From Candidatus Methylaffinis lahnbergensis (GTDB taxonomy: Bacteria; Pseudomonadota; Alphaproteobacteria; Rhizobiales; Beijerinckiaceae), in contig PEFW01000033.1 in NCBI GenBank assembly GCA_002890675.1, positions 1-34,683 of the forward strand: a stretch of DNA of 34,683 nucleotides, in the 5' to 3' direction. Shown one piece after another: positions 1 to 8,232 of the stretch. The notes below the pieces were generated by a model, which was not told the origin of the DNA, did not search any database, and was given only the letters and a program-made list of their open reading frames with translations. Each line of letters starts with the position of its first letter. Within the stretch, counting starts at the first letter, position 1. The position numbers and the translations under genes are program-made.

Positions 1-855
1 GCCCTGTCGGAAGGGGCCGAGCTGATCATCGGTCCGCTGTTTGCTTCGAGTGTGCGCGAAGTGGGCCAGGTGGCGCGTGGCGGCGGTAAACCGGTCATCG
101 CATTTTCGACCGATACGTCGACCGCCGGCCCGGAGCTGTTTCTGCTTTCCTTCCTGATCGAGGGTTACGTCGACCGGATTGTCGATTTCGCCGCCGCCAA
201 GGGCGAAAAGTCGATCGCCGCCCTCATTCCGGAAAATGACTACGGACGGGTGGCGGAAAACGAATTCCAGCAGGCCGCCGCGCGCGACAACATAAGAGTC
301 ATGACGATCGAACATTACCAGCCGCGAACGATCTCCGAGGCTGTGCAAAAAATCGCCGCGCTTCATGATCAAATCGATTCGCTTTTCATTCCTGAACAGG
401 CCGATGCGATGCAGGCGATGTCGCAGGCACTGGCCGCGGCTGGAATCAACGGCAAACATGTGCAGATCCTCGGGACCGGTCTTTGGAACGACGCGCGCGT
501 CCTAAAGCTTGCCGGGTTGCAAGGAGCATGGTTCGCGGCGCCCGAAAATGGCGGTTTCAATGCCTTGGCGGCGCGCTACCGCGCCAAATATCAGTCCGAT
601 CCAACCCGAATCGCAACGCTTGCCTACGACGCCGTGTCCCTCGCCGCCGCGCTTGCCCACACCCAAGGCTCGCAGCGTTATTCGCCAAACGTCCTCGCCA
701 ACCGGTCCGGCTTCAACGGCGCCGATGGCGTGTTTCGCTTCCGCTCCGATGGGACCAACGAGCGCGGTCTATCGGTCCTGCAAATCAATAATGGAGCCGC
801 GGTGCCGATCAGCCCGGCGCCGCATTCGTTCTCGGGCACCGCTTCGGCGACTTGA
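1..855 (+). CDS. Penicillin-binding protein activator, periplasmic-binding fold (5' end missing)
   Basis: The reading frame is open from base 1, so the gene starts outside the window; 284 residues remain before the TGA at 853-855. The visible part looks like the C-terminal two thirds of a type I periplasmic-binding (Leu/Ile/Val-receptor-like) fold. It has an early IIGPLF segment, an IAALIPENDYGR strand-loop and a later IATLAYDAVSLAAALA helix, in the order usual for the family called penicillin-binding protein activators (LpoA-like) in Alphaproteobacteria. Such proteins are exported, often as lipoproteins, and are thought to assist peptidoglycan synthases; the signal peptide would lie upstream. 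The tail is Ala/Pro/Ser-rich. An amino-acid ABC-transporter binding protein is the main alternative, but no permease or ATPase gene is visible on this side. Confidence 0.75.
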   Translation, partial: ALSEGAELIIGPLFASSVREVGQVARGGGKPVIAFSTDTSTAGPELFLLSFLIEGYVDRIVDFAAAKGEKSIAALIPENDYGRVAENEFQQAAARDNIRVMTIEHYQPRTISEAVQKIAALHDQIDSLFIPEQADAMQAMSQALAAAGINGKHVQILGTGLWNDARVLKLAGLQGAWFAAPENGGFNALAARYRAKYQSDPTRIATLAYDAVSLAAALAHTQGSQRYSPNVLANRSGFNGADGVFRFRSDGTNERGLSVLQINNGAAVPISPAPHSFSGTASAT

Positions 856-1003
856 TATTAACCGCCGGCCTCAATCAAGCGTTGGTGCCGCCCTCGAATC
901 TTCGCATCTTCCCATCGAAAGACAGCGAGAATTTGCGAAATCACCATGTGTTGTGACCGCGGCACCCATGGCACGAGCGTGCGGCTCCAACAAGAAACAG
1001 GTT

Positions 1004-2923
1004 TCACTTTGCGTCTTCTCCGCCTCCGCCGAGATGCTTGCCTGCGTTGCCCTGTTGCGAAAACAGCGGCGCCGCCGCGCCGGACCGGCGGATCAGACCG
1101 CGCACGTCCGGGGTAAACGCCAGATCGTCCCAGGAGCCGCCGATATCGAATCGAAACTTCGGGATTTCCTTCCCCTGCTTGGCCTCGCCGATGGCAGGCG
1201 CGGCGACGGCGTGCAGATCGAGCCTGCGTTCGCCGAAATCCACGGTGCCGCCAAACCCAAGTCTGAGGCTCGAGTTTTCGAGTTCGCCTTCCTCGATGCC
1301 GGCTACGCCCTTGGCGAAGCGCAAACCGAAAGCGGCACGTTCGAAAGCGGTCCGGCCGCGATGAATATCGGCAAGAAGCGCAAGCGGGCTTTTGTCGATC
1401 CGATGCAGGACGGAATCAAGATCGATCCCTCCGAGTTGCCCTTGCGCGACGTTTAATTGCGCCGTCCCTTCGAGGTTGTACATAAGTTCGCTTATGCTGA
1501 CCCCGGCGCTTTCGAGATTGGCCATGCCGGTCAAGGCTCCGTAAAATTCCGGCCATCCGAAGGCATCGAACGACAAGGCGGCGAGGTCGGCGCCGGAAAT
1601 GACGCCGGTGGCCTGCATGCCGACGCCTTTGTCGCTTACCTCGAATGTTGCGCGGCCCTTGATTGTGCCTTGATATGCCTTGGCCCCGGCAAGGGTCAAT
1701 TCCACACGGCGGCTGTTGCGCATCAGCGAAAAGGCGGCATCCTCGATCTCAAAATACGAAAAAAGCATGTGCGACGCCGATATGCGGAAATCAAGATCGG
1801 CCGAGCCATATTCCTTTAAATCGAATGGGTCGCGATTCCATTGGCCATCGCGCCCAGTGGCCGGCGAAAGGCTTGCAAGGAATGGCCGGAGCGACAGCCG
1901 GTTTGTCGCCAATGTCCCGGAAAAGACTGGAGTCCCGTCGCGCGCCTGAAATGCCAAGGTTCCTTCGAAATCATTCCCATCGAACTGCAAATGCAGGCCT
2001 GAAAGGACGGCGCTCGCCGCCGTGATGGTCGCCTCGCAATTAGCGTCAAAATCATTGAAGGGCGAAGGCAACGGAACTAAATATCCAGCTTGTTCCAAAA
2101 GCGTTCGCCCCGACGGCGCGGCGGCGTGAAGGTGGCCGTTGAATTGCCACTTCGGCATGCTTGCAAGGCCGCCATCGGCCGCAAACGAGAACGACGGTGC
2201 GTCGACCTTGAGGCTCAGGGCGGATTGCTGGCCTCGCAACAACCCAGCCGGGGTGGCAATCCAAGCACTTATCGCGGCGTTCTCTCCACGGAGTCGGGCT
2301 TGCCCCGTCACGATCGCCGCAGCGCGTAGTTTGCGCCAGTCCAGTGTCAAGTTAATGGCGTCGATCGACAGATCTGGCGAAAGTTGCTTGCTTATCAAGC
2401 GCGCGCGGCCATCGACAAGGGTCACGGCGCCAAGTCTCGCCGCGTCCGCCGATGCAGCCTCGGCGGTTGCTCGCGAGGCGTCCGCGGCACGGCCGATCAC
2501 GCTGTCTTCGGGCATCGGCCGGCGATCGAGATCGATTTGCATGTCCGGCTGACCGAGGGTCGCAGACGCGATCTCGATCCGGCCGGCGAATAGTGGCGCG
2601 AGCCGGACGTATCCTTTAAAATAACGCGCGTCGATACGAAGCGCGCCGGAGGGGTCGGCGAAGCTGACGCCCTCAATGCTGATATGGGGTTGCGGCAGGA
2701 CAACAAAGACCGCTCGGCCCTGCCAATTCGCGGCAAGGCCGGTCATGCGGCGGATTTGCGCCGCGATCTCGTTGCGCAAAGCCGTATTTGAAAAGGCCCA
2801 AGGCGCGGCGACCGCCGTGATCGCGCCAAGAATGGCGAGGCCCGCGAAAATGTAGATTATTAGCGACAGAAGTTTGCGGAACGGTGGGGAGGGGCGAGAT
2901 ACGACCGTTGTCGATTCGACCAT
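1004..2923 (-). CDS. AsmA family inner-membrane/periplasmic protein
   Basis: A 639-residue protein with one N-terminal membrane anchor (about residues 15-42, including LLSLIIYIFAGLAILGA) followed by a long, beta-rich periplasmic part. The N-terminal AsmA-type segment continues with the typical ISIEGVSFADPSG strand. The AsmA C-terminal region lies at about residues 460-570, with the YNLEGTAQLNVAQGQL and LRLGFGGTVDFGERRL segments. AsmA-like proteins belong to the repeating beta-groove group with TamB and YhdP and are linked to lipid traffic between the membranes and to outer-membrane assembly; the exact role here is inference. I chose the ATG at 2923, which has a GGGGGC-type purine stretch upstream; a TTG at 2956 would add 11 residues. 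The gene is convergent with the activator gene and stands alone. A 12-bp tandem repeat lies about 80 nt upstream. Confidence 0.85.
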   Translation of the reverse strand: MVESTTVVSRPSPPFRKLLSLIIYIFAGLAILGAITAVAAPWAFSNTALRNEIAAQIRRMTGLAANWQGRAVFVVLPQPHISIEGVSFADPSGALRIDARYFKGYVRLAPLFAGRIEIASATLGQPDMQIDLDRRPMPEDSVIGRAADASRATAEAASADAARLGAVTLVDGRARLISKQLSPDLSIDAINLTLDWRKLRAAAIVTGQARLRGENAAISAWIATPAGLLRGQQSALSLKVDAPSFSFAADGGLASMPKWQFNGHLHAAAPSGRTLLEQAGYLVPLPSPFNDFDANCEATITAASAVLSGLHLQFDGNDFEGTLAFQARDGTPVFSGTLATNRLSLRPFLASLSPATGRDGQWNRDPFDLKEYGSADLDFRISASHMLFSYFEIEDAAFSLMRNSRRVELTLAGAKAYQGTIKGRATFEVSDKGVGMQATGVISGADLAALSFDAFGWPEFYGALTGMANLESAGVSISELMYNLEGTAQLNVAQGQLGGIDLDSVLHRIDKSPLALLADIHRGRTAFERAAFGLRFAKGVAGIEEGELENSSLRLGFGGTVDFGERRLDLHAVAAPAIGEAKQGKEIPKFRFDIGGSWDDLAFTPDVRGLIRRSGAAAPLFSQQGNAGKHLGGGGEDAK

Positions 2924-2956
2924 GGCTCTCAGGCTGCCCCCGATGGGATTGCGCAA

Positions 2957-3255
2957 AGCTAAAGCATTGTCGCGTGACGGCGATGCCGGGTCTGTTCAGA
3001 AAACACAGAGAATCAAACAGAGAATCAAAAAGGCGAATTTTGCCATGTTTCCCTGAAGCATGAAACGGCCCTCGCCAAGAATCCAATTTGGTCTTCGACT
3101 TTGTCACGATCAAGGCGGAAAGGAGCGATCTTTCGCGCGAACGGGCTCGCCGCGCCGATTTCAATGCTTGCAAACCGTTCGATCCTGTCGAGCGCTTGTA
3201 TCGCTTCGACCTGCGCGGCACGAGAATCCTCGTCGCCGCCAAGCGCCGACGGGCT
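2957..3255. other. Intergenic stretch upstream of the AsmA-like gene
   Basis: About 300 bases between the AsmA-like gene and the response regulator, both on the minus strand. No ORF here has a convincing start and composition; the plus-strand frames crossing it continue into the antisense of the response regulator. It contains the 12-bp tandem repeat at 3006-3029. I see no clear terminator. Confidence 0.5.
3006..3029. repeat. Two perfect tandem copies of a 12-bp unit containing GAATC
   Basis: The unit CAGAGAATCAAA occurs at 3006-3017 and again at 3018-3029 without a gap. Each copy holds a GANTC site, the target of the CcrM methylase in Alphaproteobacteria. It lies 83-106 nt upstream of the asmA-like start at 2923, in the promoter-containing gap. 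A regulatory role is inference. Confidence 0.6.
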
Positions 3256-3762
3256 TCACAGACCGGAGGTTGGAATACCCGTAGCGTGGTGCGCCGGCAG
3301 CTGACGATCGCCACGCGAAAGCGTGCCTTCCTTTTCGGACCCGCGCCGGTCATCGATCGGGGAACCGAACTCCGCGCGCAAGAGCGTAAAGAGTTGCTCC
3401 GACCCGAACGGTTTTTGCAGCACGGCGCGTCCCGCATGCCGGGCGGGGATACCCGAAATGCCGTACCCTGTCGTGAAAAAGAAGGGACAAGCACGCGCGG
3501 CGAGAATGTCGGCGACAGGATCGATCTTTTGTGAGCCAAGGTTCACGTCGAGGATTGCGCCGTCGATCTGTTCGCGGCCGATCAACAGCAGCGCGGCGGA
3601 AACTTGCGCGGCGGAACCGGCCACACCGAAGCCGAGTTCCAGCACCATCGCTTCGAGGGCGAGCGCAATGAATGGCTCGTCCTCGACGATCAAGATGCGC
3701 TGTCTCTTAGGCGTGGCCCCAGTGTCGGCAACCATGATATTACTGCTCGATAAACTTGGCAT
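3256..3762 (-). CDS. Orphan CheY-like response regulator receiver protein
   Basis: A 168-residue protein consisting of one receiver domain (about residues 21-135) and a short polar tail, with no output domain. The phosphoryl-transfer residues are present: the acidic pair in VEDEP, the phosphoacceptor Asp in ILDVNL, the conserved Thr in FFFTTGYG and the Lys in VLQKPF. No histidine kinase is adjacent, so the partner is unknown. Single-domain receivers of this type in Rhizobiales often act in phosphorelays. The start at 3762 has GGGG about 13 nt upstream; an ATG at 3735 would remove nine residues and still leave the whole domain. The last 30 residues, rich in Arg, Gly and Ser, match no domain I know. 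Confidence 0.88.
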   Translation of the reverse strand: MPSLSSSNIMVADTGATPKRQRILIVEDEPFIALALEAMVLELGFGVAGSAAQVSAALLLIGREQIDGAILDVNLGSQKIDPVADILAARACPFFFTTGYGISGIPARHAGRAVLQKPFGSEQLFTLLRAEFGSPIDDRRGSEKEGTLSRGDRQLPAHHATGIPTSGL

Positions 3763-3807
3763 TGCAAATATTTTGCCCCGTCCGGCAATCAGAGTCCAGA
3801 AAATTAA

Positions 3808-4215
3808 TCATTCATCAATATGTTGATCCGGCGTGCCGTCACGAGATTGACGCATGACGATCAGGGCCGCCAGCGTCACAAAAGCCCAGCCAAAAATAAG
3901 AAGCGTTCCGCCGAGCGGGGCGGCCATGGAAAATAGTCTTGTCCCGGCGAGAGCGCGCGTCGAGAGATCGCCGCCAAACAACAGGCTACCGGACAGGAAT
4001 AACCCCGCCGCGCCCAGAAACCAGATGCCGCGTTGCGGCACGGCCAAGGCAAGCCCGCAAACGGCGAGCGTGGCGGCCGCGTGGAGGATCAAAAAATTGG
4101 CGGCCGTTTGAAGCCTGGGGTCGGGCACGCCATGCGCGGTGGTGGCCGCCAAAATTATACCGCCCGCGCCGGTCAGTCCGGCCGCCGCGGCCGCCGCGCA
4201 TACCCATTTGCGCAT
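3808..4215 (-). CDS. DUF423 family small membrane protein
   Basis: A 135-residue, strongly hydrophobic protein with four likely membrane helices (about residues 4-24, 40-60, 66-84 and 95-122). The family pattern is visible: an N-terminal glycine-rich helix, then the AAHG turn and the ANFLILHAAA segment of helix 2. This matches DUF423 (the YgdD-like group), inner-membrane proteins of unknown function. The ATG at 4215 places the first helix directly at the N-terminus, as in relatives. Longer upstream starts would add about 40 Arg-rich residues that look non-coding. The gene lies 45 bp upstream of the response regulator start on the same strand and may be co-transcribed with it. Confidence 0.83.
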   Translation of the reverse strand: MRKWVCAAAAAAGLTGAGGIILAATTAHGVPDPRLQTAANFLILHAAATLAVCGLALAVPQRGIWFLGAAGLFLSGSLLFGGDLSTRALAGTRLFSMAAPLGGTLLIFGWAFVTLAALIVMRQSRDGTPDQHIDE

Positions 4216-4416
4216 CGTGCAAGGCCTTTGGTTCCCCGGTCGAAGCCGAAACCTTATTCCTTTGCGGCGGACCGCGATATGGTCTTCGCGCCCGCCCTCG
4301 GTCCGGCGTGCATTGCGCCGCGCCGCGGATGCGGCTTGCAAATCTCGAAAAGCGCGTTACCCATTTCTTACTTCTAGAGCTTAATCTTTAATTGTTATCG
4401 GCGGGGAGAAGTGCGG

Positions 4417-5340
4417 ATGCGTCCACGGCTTGTTTGGTTTGCCGCCCTGCTGGCGTCGGCCGGCATCGGCGGGGAGGCTTTCGCGCAAGAAAAGGGCACG
4501 CTCGAACCAATGCGGCTGCCGCCGCTCGCTCATCCGGAGGATCCCTCCACTCCGGCAAAACAATTGTTCGGACGTCAAGTCGTGCCGGCGGCTTTGGCCG
4601 CGCGCACCATCGGATTTTATTCGCGTGGCTGCCTCGCGGGCGGGCAGGCACTGCCAGTCAACGGTCCGGCTTGGGAGGTGATGCGGCTCTCCCGCAACCG
4701 CAATTGGGGGCATCCGGCGCTGCTTGCCTTTCTCGAACGTTTTGCGCGGAAAGTGCCGACGGTCAGCCATTGGCCTGGAATTCTCATCGGCGACATGTCG
4801 CAGCCACGCGGCGGGCCGATGCTCACCGGGCACGCCTCGCATCAGATCGGTCTCGACGCCGATATTTGGCTGACGCCCATGCCAAACCGCGACCTGTCGC
4901 GCTTGGAGCGAGAGGAAATGTCGGCGGCCAACATGGTGCGGCCAGACCGGCTTGACGTCGATCCGGCGAAATGGACGCCGGATCACCTCGCGGTCATCAG
5001 GGCGGCGGCGCAAGATCCTGCGGTGCAACGCATTTTCGTCAACGCGGCGATCAAGAAAGCGCTGTGCCGCGAGGCGACGGGCAATCGTTCATGGCTCGGC
5101 AAGGTCCGCCCTTACTACGGACATGACTACCATTTTCATGTCCGCCTTGCTTGCCCGGCAGGGGAAGAGGCCTGCCGGGATCAAGATCACGTCCCGCCCG
5201 GGGACGGATGCGACGCCTCGCTCGCCTGGTGGTTTTCGGACGCGGTCCTGCATCCAGCGCCCTACCCGGAAAAACCGAAGCCGCCCCTCACGATGGCGCA
5301 ATTGCCGCCCGAATGTGAAAAGGTCCTCACCGCGCGCTGA
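4417..5340 (+). CDS. mepA: Penicillin-insensitive murein endopeptidase
   Basis: A 307-residue exported zinc peptidase of the LAS/M74 (MepA) family that cleaves D-Ala-meso-DAP cross-links in peptidoglycan. The N-terminus (about residues 1-23, ending AFAQ) is a Sec signal peptide. The first zinc motif is GHASHQIGLDADIW, with His142 and Asp149 as the expected ligands; the second is GHDYHFHVRL near residue 235, giving the HxH pair. Paired cysteines (GCLAGG, LACPAGEEAC, GDGC) fit the disulfides of the family. I chose the ATG at 4417 because GGGGAG at 4403-4408 sits 8 nt before it; the GTG at 4411 would be too close to that site. The gene is monocistronic, divergent from the DUF423 gene, and of normal length for the family. 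Confidence 0.95.
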   Translation: MRPRLVWFAALLASAGIGGEAFAQEKGTLEPMRLPPLAHPEDPSTPAKQLFGRQVVPAALAARTIGFYSRGCLAGGQALPVNGPAWEVMRLSRNRNWGHPALLAFLERFARKVPTVSHWPGILIGDMSQPRGGPMLTGHASHQIGLDADIWLTPMPNRDLSRLEREEMSAANMVRPDRLDVDPAKWTPDHLAVIRAAAQDPAVQRIFVNAAIKKALCREATGNRSWLGKVRPYYGHDYHFHVRLACPAGEEACRDQDHVPPGDGCDASLAWWFSDAVLHPAPYPEKPKPPLTMAQLPPECEKVLTAR

Positions 5341-5392
5341 GAATTGTTGGGCTTCGCCAGGTGCCGGCCGCGTTTTCGAATACAAGACCAGA

Positions 5393-5665
5393 TTACTGCG
5401 AACTATCCGCGGAGGCCGGGGTTTCGATCGAATCCAGCGGCTTCATTTTTATGTGATGCAGCTTGGTCTTGTGATTCACGCTCACGGTGCGCCCCATGAC
5501 GATTGGCGCCTGCGGCCTGGCGTGCCGAGAGATGGCGGGCACGCTCGCGGGGAGAGGGGGATCTCCCTTGATGCCAACCTTCTTGGGAATGCCCCCGGCG
5601 AGCGTGGAGCCCGTCGCGGCGAGGCTCGAAAAAATGAGGATTATAAAGATTCGTCCAAGTGTCAT
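5393..5665 (-). CDS. Small basic exported protein of unknown function
   Basis: A 90-residue protein that I do not recognise. It opens with a likely signal peptide (about residues 1-24: MTLGRIFIILIFSS then SLAATGSTLAGG). The mature part is proline-, lysine- and histidine-rich and includes NHKTKLHHIKMKPL. There is no cysteine, so it is not a lipoprotein. The ATG at 5665 is supported by GGAG seven nt upstream; starts further upstream would put about 30 polar residues in front of the signal peptide. It is convergent with mepA, with a 52-bp gap. The clear ribosome-binding site plus signal peptide make a real gene likely, but the function is open; a metal- or polyanion-binding periplasmic peptide is speculation. 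Confidence 0.6.
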   Translation of the reverse strand: MTLGRIFIILIFSSLAATGSTLAGGIPKKVGIKGDPPLPASVPAISRHARPQAPIVMGRTVSVNHKTKLHHIKMKPLDSIETPASADSSQ

Positions 5666-5877
5666 CACGTAACTCCAATAGGCGGGCATCTTCAGTGGAT
5701 TTCCGCATATCTCGTAACGCGCCAGATGGCAAAATGTTGCGCCGCTGGTTGGCCGCAACAGGGTGTTGCGTTATTTCAAAGCGAAGTAATGCCTGCTTCA
5801 AGTGAAAATTTGGTTGATGCCGTGCGTTGCCGCTCTCATGACTGCATGGCGCAAGAAATCAGTTCCCGCTTGCGCCG

Positions 5878-6531
5878 CTACGACGGCGAGATACCGATGG
5901 GGCAAGAAACGCCAGTGCCGCCGAGGCCGCAATAGCCCCGCGGATTTTGCGCGAGATATTGCTGGTGATAGGCTTCCGCGTAATAAAATTCCGGCCGGTC
6001 TAGGATCTCCGTCGTGATTGCAGGAAAGCCCCGCGCGGCCAACGCTTTGGCGAAGACCGCCTTGCTTGCCTCCGCAGCGGTGCGCTGGGCCGCGTTATCG
6101 ACATAGATGGCGGAGCGATATTGCGTGCCAACATCGTTGCCCTGCCGCATTCCTTGGGTCGGATCATGGCTCTCCCAAAAAGTCTTTAACAGCGCTTCAT
6201 AGGAAATCCTTGCCGGGTCGAAAGCGACCAACACGACTTCGTTATGTCCGGTCGCCCCGGAGCAGACTTCCTCGTAGGTGGGGTTTGGGGTATGGCCGCC
6301 CGCGTATCCGGCGGCCGTCACATGGATACCATCGCCGAGCTCCCAGAACTTGCGCTCGGCGCCCCAGAAACAGCCCATGCCGAACAACGCGGTCTCGATG
6401 CCTTGCGGGAACGGAGGCCGCAGTCCGTGCCCGGTTATGAAATGGGTTCCGGCGGTCAAAACCGAGTCCGGCCGTCCGGGCGGAGCCTCGGCGGCGGTGG
6501 GCAGAGAAATGCGTTTGCGAAATGACAACAT
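5878..6531 (-). CDS. msrA: Peptide-methionine (S)-S-oxide reductase
   Basis: A 217-residue MsrA that reduces methionine-S-sulfoxide in proteins and free methionine, using thioredoxin. The catalytic cysteine is Cys54 in the GCFWGAE motif. The substrate and structural motifs [20 protein letters not shown] and [23 protein letters not shown] are intact. Two C-terminal cysteines (Cys201 and Cys210, in [11 protein letters not shown]) fit the resolving and recycling positions. The N-terminal 45 residues ([13 protein letters not shown] then the [13 protein letters not shown] stretch) are the usual extension of rhizobial MsrA and carry no signal peptide, so the enzyme should be cytoplasmic. The ATG at 6531 has AAGGA about 10 nt upstream. 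There is no msrB beside it. Confidence 0.96.
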   Translation of the reverse strand: MLSFRKRISLPTAAEAPPGRPDSVLTAGTHFITGHGLRPPFPQGIETALFGMGCFWGAERKFWELGDGIHVTAAGYAGGHTPNPTYEEVCSGATGHNEVVLVAFDPARISYEALLKTFWESHDPTQGMRQGNDVGTQYRSAIYVDNAAQRTAAEASKAVFAKALAARGFPAITTEILDRPEFYYAEAYHQQYLAQNPRGYCGLGGTGVSCPIGISPS

Positions 6532-6632
6532 GGTCGGTATCCTTCGGGGACGTCATTCATCCTCCCCCAAAATGGGTCATCCACCGCAAGCATACAATAG
6601 AATGCCGGCGCAACCAACGGAGGCGCGAGCGT

Positions 6633-6953
6633 TCAACGGCTCGAAAAGCCGAATCTTGGTGCCGGTTTCCTGCCAAGCCATATGGCCAAACATCCAATGG
6701 CGCCAACGGCGAGCCATACCGGTAAACGCATAAGATCGACTAACACGGGATCCCAAAGGAATGGATGAACCTGACGTTCAACGAAGGCCTGAGTCAAAGC
6801 CAGCTTGCCCGGGGCGAGCGCCATGAGCCTCTCGCCGAGTGGCGTAACATATAGCCTTGCGCCCGCGACGGAGCGCGTGACATCACCGAGGAGAGTGACG
6901 AAAGCAGTCGCCAGCAAGCACAGGCCTAAAAGACGCAAAAGCAGCCGGAACAT
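6633..6953 (-). CDS. Conserved small membrane protein (two helices)
   Basis: A 106-residue protein with an N-terminal membrane helix (about residues 3-24) and a second one near the C-terminus (about 77-95, VWLAVGAIGCLAIWLG). Between them lies a periplasmic or cytoplasmic loop with LYVTPLGERLMALAPGKL and VHPFLWDPV. From memory, relatives with the same layout occur throughout Rhizobiales, and some database entries carry the name 'PetM family', which I regard as unreliable: there is no cytochrome b6f complex here. A GGGGAG lies upstream of the ATG at 6953, although its spacing is long. It is on the same strand as msrA, about 100 bp upstream of it. Function unknown. Confidence 0.65.
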   Translation of the reverse strand: MFRLLLRLLGLCLLATAFVTLLGDVTRSVAGARLYVTPLGERLMALAPGKLALTQAFVERQVHPFLWDPVLVDLMRLPVWLAVGAIGCLAIWLGRKPAPRFGFSSR

Positions 6954-7125
6954 GATTTACGCGAAACTCCCCTCGCTAGCTTGGCCAAGGCCGCAAATCT
7001 CGGTCCGGATGCGGACCGGTCGTTGGAAGCCGCAATGGCGACGGCGGATGCTCGCGGTCAAGGATCGGTCCGGCTTTACCGCCGCCCTCCCGCGCAATTT
7101 CTCTCCTGTCGCTGCGTCGTTCGCA

Positions 7126-7153
7126 TTGTGTTTGATGATGCCCGCGCCTATAT
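7126..7153 (+). promoter_or_regulatory. Predicted sigma-70-type promoter of the DUF1013/trcR gene
   Basis: TTGTGT at 7126-7131 and CTATAT at 7148-7153 are separated by 16 bp; reading TATATA one base later gives 17 bp. The start codon at 7250 is about 90 nt downstream. A GANTC site (GATTC, 7162-7166) lies just after the likely transcription start. The prediction comes from sequence match only. Confidence 0.4.
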
Positions 7154-7249
7154 ATCGCCCCGATTCCCTCCTCGGATATTTTTTAGCTTCGCTGGCGGTA
7201 TCCGCGAACAACGCCGGGTTTTTCGGGTCCGAGCGCATAGGAGACAGAC

Positions 7250-7966
7250 ATGAGCAATGCGCCACTGATGCCCAAGGCAACCGCCGTCTGGCTAGTCGAG
7301 AACACCTCGCTCACATTCGAACAAATCGCCAATTTTTGCAAGCTGCATCCGCTGGAAGTGAAAGGGATCGCGGATGGTGAAGTAGCGGCTGGGATCAAGG
7401 GACATGACCCTATCACCTCCGGCCAGTTGACCCGCGAGGAAATCGCGGCGGCCGAAGCAGAGGAAAAGCATCAGCTGCAGCTCGCGGTATCGAAGGTGCG
7501 GCTGCCGGGGCCGAGCCGCAAGCGCGGCGCCCGCTACACGCCGCTGTCGCGGCGGCAGGATCGTCCGAATGCCATCCTCTGGCTGGTTCGCAATCACCCG
7601 GAGCTGAAGGATGCGCAGATTATGCGCCTCGCCGGTACCACGAAGACGACGCTGCAGGCGATCCGCGACCGGACGCATTGGAATTCGGCGGCGTTGACGA
7701 CGACCGACCCTGTTACGCTCGGGCTCTGTTCGCAAACGGATCTCGATATGGAAGTCAACCGCGCCGCCAAGGACCGTTCGCCGCCCGAGGAAGACCGTGG
7801 TCAAACCCTCGTACCCAGCGAAGTTACGACACGAGAAACCCATAACGAACCAGTGAGCGAAGCCGGTGTTTTTGGCAGTTCTGGCGTTGAAAAGGCCGAA
7901 CCGGAAGCCGGCATCGACGTCGAATCAGTTTTCGCCAAGCTTAAGGATCTCAAGGTCAAGGAATAG
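7250..7966 (+). CDS. trcR: DUF1013 family cell-cycle transcriptional regulator, TrcR-type
   Basis: A 238-residue cytoplasmic protein of the alphaproteobacteria-specific DUF1013 family, named TrcR in Caulobacter-related annotation. The conserved core runs from residue 1 to about 165. It starts with ATAVWLVENTSLTFEQIA and a helix-turn-helix-like stretch, and contains LPGPSRKRGARYTPLSRRQD, DRPNAILWLVRNHPELKD and MRLAGTTKTTLQAIRDRTHW. The last of these is a second candidate DNA-binding helix pair. Residues about 170-238 are acidic and low-complexity apart from a short conserved-looking end (VESVFAKLKDLKVK). The start at 7250 has AGGAG seven nt upstream. The family is linked to cell-cycle transcription in Alphaproteobacteria; the exact regulon here is inference. 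It is convergent with hppA. Confidence 0.88.
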   Translation: MSNAPLMPKATAVWLVENTSLTFEQIANFCKLHPLEVKGIADGEVAAGIKGHDPITSGQLTREEIAAAEAEEKHQLQLAVSKVRLPGPSRKRGARYTPLSRRQDRPNAILWLVRNHPELKDAQIMRLAGTTKTTLQAIRDRTHWNSAALTTTDPVTLGLCSQTDLDMEVNRAAKDRSPPEEDRGQTLVPSEVTTRETHNEPVSEAGVFGSSGVEKAEPEAGIDVESVFAKLKDLKVKE

Positions 7967-8034
7967 CAATTTTTCCCATGGGTCGCGAATAGCTTGTGCT
8001 GACAGCGCTATCGAAGAATGAACGGAACAGCGTG

Positions 8035-8130
8035 ATGAAGAAAGGCGAGATACCCATCACGTCCTCGGACGAGGCTGAGTTCGTCCGTGCGCTTTCTTTG
8101 AACTGCGCGGCTGACAAGCCGCGCCGTTAA
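8035..8130 (+). CDS. Possible 31-residue small protein downstream of trcR
   Basis: A short ORF starting MKKGEIPITSSDEAEFVRAL and ending in ADKPRR before TAA at 8128-8130. GGAA lies about 10 nt before the ATG. The sequence is acidic in the middle and basic at both ends and reads like coding sequence, but the evidence is weak: length is short, and an 8-bp perfect hairpin (8105-8112 with 8117-8124) sits inside its 3' end. The segment could instead be a structured RNA element. No function can be assigned. Confidence 0.3.
   Translation: MKKGEIPITSSDEAEFVRALSLNCAADKPRR
8105..8124. other. Perfect 8-bp hairpin between trcR and hppA
   Basis: GCGCGGCT at 8105-8112 pairs with AGCCGCGC at 8117-8124 around a GACA loop. 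Neither strand has a strong run of T after the stem, so it is a poor Rho-independent terminator, though it could still help separate the convergent trcR and hppA transcripts. Confidence 0.4.
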
Positions 8131-8190
8131 AGACAAAGATTGAATCCACACCTGTCGGCTTTGCGGGACGACCGCACACTTAATTTGGAA

Positions 8191-8207
8191 CCGAGCTCGG
8201 GGCTCGG
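8191..8207 (-). terminator. Candidate terminator of hppA
   Basis: CCGAGC (8191-8196) and GCTCGG (8202-8207) form a 6-bp stem with a 5-nt loop, starting 26 nt downstream of the hppA stop. On the minus strand it is followed by TTCCAAATT, a weak T-rich tract, so support is modest. Confidence 0.3.
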
Positions 8208-8232
8208 ATCGTGCCGGCGCCCGTCCGCCACC

